A model generated the notes under the pieces. The model was not told the DNA's origin. It was given only the letters and a program-made list of their open reading frames with translations, and did no database searches. 64,000 nt of DNA from NCBI GenBank assembly GCA_019120315.1, contig DWVJ01000004.1, positions 26,481 to 90,480 of the forward strand, read 5' to 3'. A program made the position numbers and the translations under genes. Source of the stretch: Candidatus Ruminococcus avistercoris. Lineage in GTDB: Bacteria; Bacillota; Clostridia; Lachnospirales; Lachnospiraceae. Of this stretch, positions 58,927 to 64,000 are shown piece by piece (positions within the stretch are counted from its first letter, which is position 1; every line of letters starts with the position of its first letter).

Positions 58927-59817
58927 TCAATAAATCATGCGGATGGCGTGCGGCAGACTCTGGATGTCGGCCTCTTTCACGCCCTCTTCATACTCTCCGT
59001 CCAAAGACCAGGGCTGCTGTTCCGGCAGTGTCATCCGAATCTCGCTCGCCTGGAAGAAGTCCATGACCTCCGGATCATAGTGTTTACTGGTAAGGGACAT
59101 CGCGAGTCTTGTGAGCGAGTCGGCTGACTTCAGCGGCTTGATCAATACGACTTCAAACTTGCCGTCCCGCAGATCCACCAGTTTGGGATCCAGCTTAACA
59201 ATCCCACCGATGGACGTCGCATTGCTGATACTGCCATAGATATATTCTCCCTCTATGGTCTGTCCATCCGCCTCTAACCGCACCGGATAGGTTTTGATGT
59301 TCAAGAGTTCTTTCATCCCTTCCATCACATAGGCCGCGTGACCAAAGATGTTCTTCACAGCCTGCGGAGCTGAATAGGAAGATGCGGAAAACATGCCAAA
59401 TGAAGCCACATAAGAGAAATATCGGCCGTTGAAGGACCCCAGATCCAGTTCGTGGGGCAGCCCACAGACCGCCGCCTCCGCTGCCTTGCCCAGATCCTTT
59501 GCCAGACCGAGTCCAGCTGCGAAATCATTCGTCGTACCGGCGGGTATATATCCGAGCTCCTTCTTTCCTTCTGTCTGCATGAGTCCTGAGATCACCTCGT
59601 TCAGTGTCCCATCCCCACCGCAGCAAACCAGCCGATCATAATCTCCCCGCAGCTCCTTCACGAGCTCCGAAGCCTGTGCTCTGCGCTGTGTGGTCACCAC
59701 CGTCACCAAACATCCCAGTGCATTCATCCGCTTCACAATGTCCATAAGCCCCGTCTTCGTCTTCAGCTGTCCTGCAGCCGGGTTGACAATCAGAAGCACT
59801 TTCATTCGCTCCTGCAC
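58927..59817 (-). CDS. Diacylglycerol/lipid kinase (YegS/DgkB family)
   Basis: A 296-residue lipid kinase, probably recycling diacylglycerol to phosphatidic acid. The catalytic domain has LLIVNPAAGQLKTKTG, LVCCGGDGTLNEVISGL and IPAGTTNDFAAGLGL. The C-terminal part has a DGKFEVVLI strand and SLDGEYEEG. The GTG at 59817 is preferred because AAAGGAGGG lies 8 bp upstream; an ATG at 59805 is possible. It is first in the four-gene lipid operon. Confidence 0.93.
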   Translation of the reverse strand: MQERMKVLLIVNPAAGQLKTKTGLMDIVKRMNALGCLVTVVTTQRRAQASELVKELRGDYDRLVCCGGDGTLNEVISGLMQTEGKKELGYIPAGTTNDFAAGLGLAKDLGKAAEAAVCGLPHELDLGSFNGRYFSYVASFGMFSASSYSAPQAVKNIFGHAAYVMEGMKELLNIKTYPVRLEADGQTIEGEYIYGSISNATSIGGIVKLDPKLVDLRDGKFEVVLIKPLKSADSLTRLAMSLTSKHYDPEVMDFFQASEIRMTLPEQQPWSLDGEYEEGVKEADIQSLPHAIRMIY

Positions 59818-59849
59818 GCGAATCCCTCCTTTCCTCTATAGATGTTCCT

Positions 59850-59878
59850 ATTGTACCGTTCTTCCCTTCAAAAATCAA
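59850..59878 (-). promoter_or_regulatory. Promoter of the lipid operon
   Basis: On the minus strand: TTGATT (59878-59873), 17-bp spacer, TACAAT (59855-59850), about 33 bp before the lipid kinase start. Confidence 0.72.
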
Positions 59879-59905
59879 GAGAAAAATCCAAAATAAAATT
59901 TTATT

Positions 59906-59939
59906 TAGTATCTTGCATTATATAGTATCTTGTGCTATA
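59906..59939. repeat. 17-bp tandem repeat overlapping the ABC exporter promoter
   Basis: TAGTATCTTGCATTATA at 59906-59922 is followed at once by TAGTATCTTGTGCTATA at 59923-59939 (14 of 17 identical). The copies cover the -35 and most of the -10 of the exporter promoter, as expected for a repressor operator. Much of the similarity could also come from AT-rich promoter sequence. Confidence 0.6.
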
Positions 59940-59941
59940 CT
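59913..59941 (+). promoter_or_regulatory. Promoter of the ABC exporter operon
   Basis: TTGCAT at 59913-59918, 17-bp spacer, TATACT at 59936-59941, 24 bp before the first start codon. It is divergent from the lipid operon promoter. Confidence 0.78.
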
Positions 59942-59965
59942 CCTATGCAGAAGGAGGGATTCCCC

Positions 59966-61795
59966 ATGCATCTACATCCATTTGGCTATCCGATTCTGTC
60001 CACACACCGCCGGCTTCTCCAACATGCCTGGCAGCAAGACCGCGCACTCTTCGGCTACTGCTTTCTCTATACACTGGCAGCCGCCTTCTATCCGTTTCTG
60101 GCCGTCCTGGTTCCTCGATATCTTCTTGCGGAGCTGACTCGTCCAGAAGGTGCTCGTATCCAGGCTCTCCTCGTCATTCTGGTCGTGTTTTTCTCGTTAT
60201 CCAGCGTCCTGGGCTTCGTCCAGCACATCATCCGCGGACACTGCAAATACCGTTTTACTCTGCTGCGGTTGAACTATGCCGGGGAGCTTTGCCATAAACT
60301 GATGACCATCGACTATCGGTATATGGAAGATGCCCATTTCTTTGACCAGTATAATCAATCTTTCCAGGCCGTTCAAAACAACGATAATGGGATCGAAGGG
60401 AATTACAACAAGATGTTCGAAGCCCCCTCGCAGATCATCACCATCCTGATCCTAGTCCTTCTGATCGGAAGCCAGAGTCCGATTCTGCTCCTGGGACTGC
60501 TGCTGCATCTGTTCATTTCCTTTTTAGTACAACAGCAGAGTCTGCGCTACGCCTTTACACGCCGTGAAGAGATCGGCCATCAGTACCGCCGGCAAAACTA
60601 TTACGCGAATACGTCTTCAGACTTTAGCTATGGTAAGGACATTCGACTGTATCATTTGGCTGATCGGATTCTGGCGCATTTCTCTACAGCCATCCAGGGG
60701 TATACGCAGATCATCCGGCAGATCGAGAACCGTAAACTTCTTTTCTCGCTGGCTTCGCTGTGTACCCTTCTTCTCAGCGACACGCTGACATACGGCATCC
60801 TGTCTCTTCAGGTATGGCAGCAGCAGATCACCATCGCAGACTATTCCATGTATATAAGCGCGATCCTGAATCTGACCTCCATCGCCACGCTGTTTCTGAC
60901 CTCGTTGGCCTCCCTCGTGCAGGATGGACAGTATATCCATGACTTCTTCCGTTTATCCGACGCATCCCTGACGGCGGCCCGCGGAAACCATCCCGCTTTT
61001 CGTTCCGGTACACTGCGCGTCGAATTCCGAGACGTATCCTTCCGGTACCCGGGCACTGATCGAGACGTGATCCGTCATTTGAATCTGACGATCGAACCGG
61101 GAGAGCGCCTGGCCATCGTCGGCATCAATGGCGCCGGAAAAAGCACGCTGGTCAAGCTGATGATCGGTCTCTTCGACCCCACAGAAGGACAGATCCTGAT
61201 CAATGGGGTTCCCACCACCGATTTTTCTCGGGAGGCACTGCAGGAAATGTTCTCTGTTGTCTTCCAGGACATTCACGTGATGGCTTTCTCCCTGCGGGAA
61301 AATGTGACCTGTCAGACAGGTGCATCCAATGACCAGCGGGTCCTTGCTGCTCTTCAGGCCGCTGGCCTGGGCGAAAAACTGGCCTCCCTTCCCAAAGGGC
61401 TGGATCAGGTGATGCTCAAGATCATCGATCCGGAAGGCACCGAATTTTCCGGCGGCGAAAGCCAGAAACTGGCGATTGCTCGTGCCCTGTACAAGGATGG
61501 CCGTATGGTCATCATGGATGAACCCACCTCCGCACTGGATGCTCTGGCCGAAAAAGATATCTATCAGCGGTTCGATCAGCTGATTCAGCATAAGACCGCG
61601 GTCTATATCTCTCATCGCCTGTCCAGTACCCAATTCTGCGACAAGATCGCCCTGTTTAATGAACAGGGACTGGCCGAATACGGTACCCATAAGGAACTGA
61701 TGGCTCTTCATGGCGAGTATTATCACATGTTCACCGTACAGGGCCGATACTATCAGAAAGGAAGCGTAAGTCATGAATACCTGGAACAAGATTAA
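59966..61795 (+). CDS. ABC exporter half-transporter (ATP-binding and permease), first subunit
   Basis: A 609-residue half-exporter. Six membrane helices lie in the first 320 residues; the ATPase domain starts near 350. It has Walker A GINGAGKST, Q-loop VFQDIH, signature FSGGESQKLAIARALYKDG, Walker B MVIMDEPTSALD and H-loop YISHRLSS. The start at 59966 has AAGGAGGG 7 bp upstream. It overlaps the next half-exporter by 23 bp, so a heterodimer is likely. The signature has E in place of Q (SGGES), a feature of some peptide/lipid exporters. The cargo is unknown. Confidence 0.92.
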   Translation: MHLHPFGYPILSTHRRLLQHAWQQDRALFGYCFLYTLAAAFYPFLAVLVPRYLLAELTRPEGARIQALLVILVVFFSLSSVLGFVQHIIRGHCKYRFTLLRLNYAGELCHKLMTIDYRYMEDAHFFDQYNQSFQAVQNNDNGIEGNYNKMFEAPSQIITILILVLLIGSQSPILLLGLLLHLFISFLVQQQSLRYAFTRREEIGHQYRRQNYYANTSSDFSYGKDIRLYHLADRILAHFSTAIQGYTQIIRQIENRKLLFSLASLCTLLLSDTLTYGILSLQVWQQQITIADYSMYISAILNLTSIATLFLTSLASLVQDGQYIHDFFRLSDASLTAARGNHPAFRSGTLRVEFRDVSFRYPGTDRDVIRHLNLTIEPGERLAIVGINGAGKSTLVKLMIGLFDPTEGQILINGVPTTDFSREALQEMFSVVFQDIHVMAFSLRENVTCQTGASNDQRVLAALQAAGLGEKLASLPKGLDQVMLKIIDPEGTEFSGGESQKLAIARALYKDGRMVIMDEPTSALDALAEKDIYQRFDQLIQHKTAVYISHRLSSTQFCDKIALFNEQGLAEYGTHKELMALHGEYYHMFTVQGRYYQKGSVSHEYLEQD

Positions 61796-63566
61796 GCTGT
61801 TTGCCTCCCTCGCTTACGAGATTTCTCCCGTCTATATCCTGGTTCTTTTCCTGCGTTCTTTCAGCTCTGCCGGACAGATTTTCGGGAATGTCATATTTCC
61901 CAAGTATCTGATCGATGAGCTTATGGGCGCGGCTCGTCCTTCCTACCTGCTGCTTTTCGTCGGCCTCATCGTCCTGTCCAACGGTCTGTTCTACCTGCTG
62001 AACCGTCTGTTGGACCGAACCCACAGAATTTATCAACAGGATGTATCCGCTAAGATGTGGCAGGCGTTATCCGCTAAGATCATGCGGCTGCCTTACCCCT
62101 ACCTGGAGGATCCGGAATACCTGGATCTCAAGGAACGGGCCATTTTCGTTCTGACCAATCAGGGCGCCCTTCAGCAACTGATTCAGTATACGGGAGAAAT
62201 GCTGAAAAACCTCTTCACGCTCCTGGGCCTCGTGGTTCTCATGTTTACTCTCAGCCCTTTCTATGTTCTGATCCTGCTGGTCATCACCTCGCTGAGCCTA
62301 TGGGTATACCGGCACTTCATGCACTATGAGGCACAGATGTATCAAGCCATACTGCCCTATAATCGTCGTCTGGGATACTATACCAATCTGACGTTGGAAG
62401 CAAAGCTGCAGAAGGATATCCGTCTCTATCAGATGGCCCCCATGCTGACCGAGAAGGTTCTCGACTATAATCAGAAGATCTGTCGGGAATGCGTGGCGTT
62501 TAGTCAGAAATTTGGACTGCGAGACGGTATTCTCAGTATCCTGAACGATCTGCTGGCCGTCATCGCCTATGGCTACACGGCCCTTCGCGTCATCCCCGGC
62601 TTGTCACCTTCCCCTCTTTCTCTGGGTTCTTTCACCATGTACGCTTCTTCGGCCATGCAATTTTCCACGGCTGTCCGCAGCCTCTGGGAGAACTTCTTTC
62701 TCATCCTCCAGATGCTGGGATATCTGGATCCTTTTGCCCAGTTTATGGCGCTGCCGGAAGAAGAGAATCAGCCGGGCACCCTTCCCTTTACCGGACCGAT
62801 TCGTTCGATTCGTTTTGAAAATGTCTCTTTCTCCTATCCCAAGAGTGATCGGCTGGTACTGGACCATGTCTCCTTTTCTGTGAAAGAAGGGGAAAAAATC
62901 TCGATTGTCGGTCTCAATGGCGCCGGCAAGACAACACTCGTCAAACTGTTATGCCGGCTCTATGAACCTACGGAAGGTACCATCTATATCAATGATGTGG
63001 ATATCCGCCGTTATGAGTCTGCAAGCTATCTGCGCGAGATTGCCGCCGTTTTCCAGGATTACAAACTCTTCGCCTATTCCCTCGAAGAAAACATCACCTG
63101 TAAGGATCTGGGTGCTGACACGCCAGGCGCCATGAAGCGCGCCCATGAAGTCGGCCTAGAACCCGTCATCCAGAAACTGCCCCACGGTCTGTCTTCCTTC
63201 TATGGCAAAGACTATGATGAAGAGGGAGTCCAGATCTCCGGCGGCGAAGGCCAGAAAATCGCTATCGCGCGTGCTTTATATAAAGACGCCTCTCTGGTGA
63301 TTCTGGATGAGCCCACCTCGGCTCTGGACCCCCTGTCGGAAGCCAAAATCTATGAAGATTTTCATCATACCGTCCAGGGCAAAACCGCCCTGTATATCTC
63401 CCACCGCATGTCTTCCAGCACCTTCTGCGATAAGGTTCTGGTGCTCGACCATGCGAAAGTCGCCGCCTTTGCACCGCATCAGGAACTGATGCAGGATACG
63501 GAAAGCCTGTATTATCAGCTCTTCACCGCGCAGGCAGAAAATTACGAAACCACCGATTTGGCATAG
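61773..63566 (+). CDS. ABC exporter half-transporter, second subunit
   Basis: A 597-residue half-exporter with six N-terminal helices and an ATPase domain. It has Walker A GLNGAGKTT, Q-loop VFQDYK, signature ISGGEGQKIAIARALYKDA, Walker B LVILDEPTSALD with an intact Glu, and H-loop YISHRMSS. Both subunits keep the catalytic Glu, so neither ATP site is obviously degenerate. It overlaps the upstream subunit, and its 3' end overlaps the convergent GNAT gene by 25 bp. Confidence 0.92.
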   Translation: MNTWNKIKLFASLAYEISPVYILVLFLRSFSSAGQIFGNVIFPKYLIDELMGAARPSYLLLFVGLIVLSNGLFYLLNRLLDRTHRIYQQDVSAKMWQALSAKIMRLPYPYLEDPEYLDLKERAIFVLTNQGALQQLIQYTGEMLKNLFTLLGLVVLMFTLSPFYVLILLVITSLSLWVYRHFMHYEAQMYQAILPYNRRLGYYTNLTLEAKLQKDIRLYQMAPMLTEKVLDYNQKICRECVAFSQKFGLRDGILSILNDLLAVIAYGYTALRVIPGLSPSPLSLGSFTMYASSAMQFSTAVRSLWENFFLILQMLGYLDPFAQFMALPEEENQPGTLPFTGPIRSIRFENVSFSYPKSDRLVLDHVSFSVKEGEKISIVGLNGAGKTTLVKLLCRLYEPTEGTIYINDVDIRRYESASYLREIAAVFQDYKLFAYSLEENITCKDLGADTPGAMKRAHEVGLEPVIQKLPHGLSSFYGKDYDEEGVQISGGEGQKIAIARALYKDASLVILDEPTSALDPLSEAKIYEDFHHTVQGKTALYISHRMSSSTFCDKVLVLDHAKVAAFAPHQELMQDTESLYYQLFTAQAENYETTDLA

Positions 63567-64000
63567 GCCAGGCGCTCCGCGCCATCTGCCAGGTGGATGA
63601 TGCCGCAGTAGGTAAAGCCATTCTTGGTGAGAAAGTTCTGCATGACATAATTATCCCGATGCGTGTCGATCCGCAGATTATGCCCCTGCGCCTCGCACCA
63701 TTTCAGGCAGAATGTTGCCCCGCCCTTCACCCGGCTTGTGATGCGGTGGATGACCGCATAAGGCTCATGATCCGGCCAGCTGCCCTGCTCGATCACCCGA
63801 TAGGTAGGATCTTCCCCTACACTATAGAAAAACACCGCGCCGATCTTCTGATCCTCCTCGCATACATAGAGACATCCCGCCGCTATGTCCGCGAGGAGGA
63901 TCTCTTTCTGCGGATATCCGCCGCTCCACTGCTCCTGATTCCCATGGGCCCGCATGAACTGCCGGGCCTCCTCATAAATATCCATCAACGCGGGAAGATC
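63542..64000 (-). CDS. GNAT family N-acetyltransferase, 5' end outside window
   Basis: A frame of 152 codons that is open through the right edge of the window; the first visible residues, DLPALMDIYEEARQFMRAHG, match the near-N-terminal segment of GNAT proteins, so only about ten residues are missing. It also has AVIHRITSRVKGGATFCLKW and the C-terminal IDTHRDNYVMQNFLTKNGFT with the acetyl-CoA-contact region. The acceptor is unknown. It is convergent with the ABC exporter gene. Confidence 0.88.
   Translation of the reverse strand, partial: DLPALMDIYEEARQFMRAHGNQEQWSGGYPQKEILLADIAAGCLYVCEEDQKIGAVFFYSVGEDPTYRVIEQGSWPDHEPYAVIHRITSRVKGGATFCLKWCEAQGHNLRIDTHRDNYVMQNFLTKNGFTYCGIIHLADGAERLAYAKSVVS

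Overview
The window looks like a chromosome segment from a low-to-mid GC Clostridia-type Firmicute, most like Lachnospiraceae. Evidence for this: strong AGGAGG ribosome-binding sites, sigma-A promoters with 17-bp spacers, a T-box leader on proS, a NiaR-type repressor, luxS, meso-diaminopimelate dehydrogenase, a Clostridial pyrH-frr-uppS-cdsA-dxr-rseP block, and infC-rpmI-rplT with an ATT-started infC. No rRNA or tRNA gene was seen. Species cannot be named from the sequence alone.

Left part (1-38.7 kb, mostly + strand). An NAD block (partial nadB, nadC, niaR) is followed by a four-gene branched-chain amino-acid-type ABC transporter without its binding protein. Next come a GT2 glycosyltransferase with a DUF2298 membrane protein, a coenzyme A block (coaBC, pantothenate-type ECF S component, coaX), feoAB, and an O-acetylhomoserine sulfhydrylase with two small enzymes. 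LemA/DUF2207, truA, glf and a helical hypothetical follow. A minus-strand group holds an ECF sigma factor with an RsgI-like anti-sigma, a PTS IIC protein and luxS. Then come trpS, a large secreted cell-wall hydrolase with Pro/Glu repeats, fba, aspartate kinase, the pyrH-to-rseP block and ddh.

Middle (38.8-43.9 kb). A SpoIID-like/peptidoglycan-binding gene lacks its 5' part. It abuts a large serine recombinase whose last codons and stop lie in the remaining host sequence. The recombinase is accompanied by a 56-aa coupled ORF and a DinJ/YafQ toxin-antitoxin pair. Next is a lone gene with a PD-(D/E)XK-like nuclease core, followed directly by an array of six 83/95-bp units, each made of nested hairpins plus a 12-bp palindrome. 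The missing 5' part of the split gene is not in the window. This block is therefore a mobile insertion, a rearrangement point or an assembly join.

Right part (43.9-64 kb). An Lpl/Ytc-type sugar ABC importer (minus) is followed by T-box-controlled proS and a MATE exporter. A tightly overlapping minus-strand run holds a thioesterase, adenine deaminase, a GH32 sucrose hydrolase and fructokinase. Next are the infC operon with an attenuator leader, a four-gene lipid operon (lipid kinase, Dabb protein, plsY, patatin), a heterodimeric ABC exporter from a divergent promoter carrying tandem repeats, and a GNAT gene cut by the window end.

The strongest candidates for something undescribed are the nested-palindrome repeat array with its adjacent nuclease-like gene, and the split-gene junction. 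Less strong are the coupling of adenine deaminase to sucrose catabolism and the GT2/DUF2298 pair.
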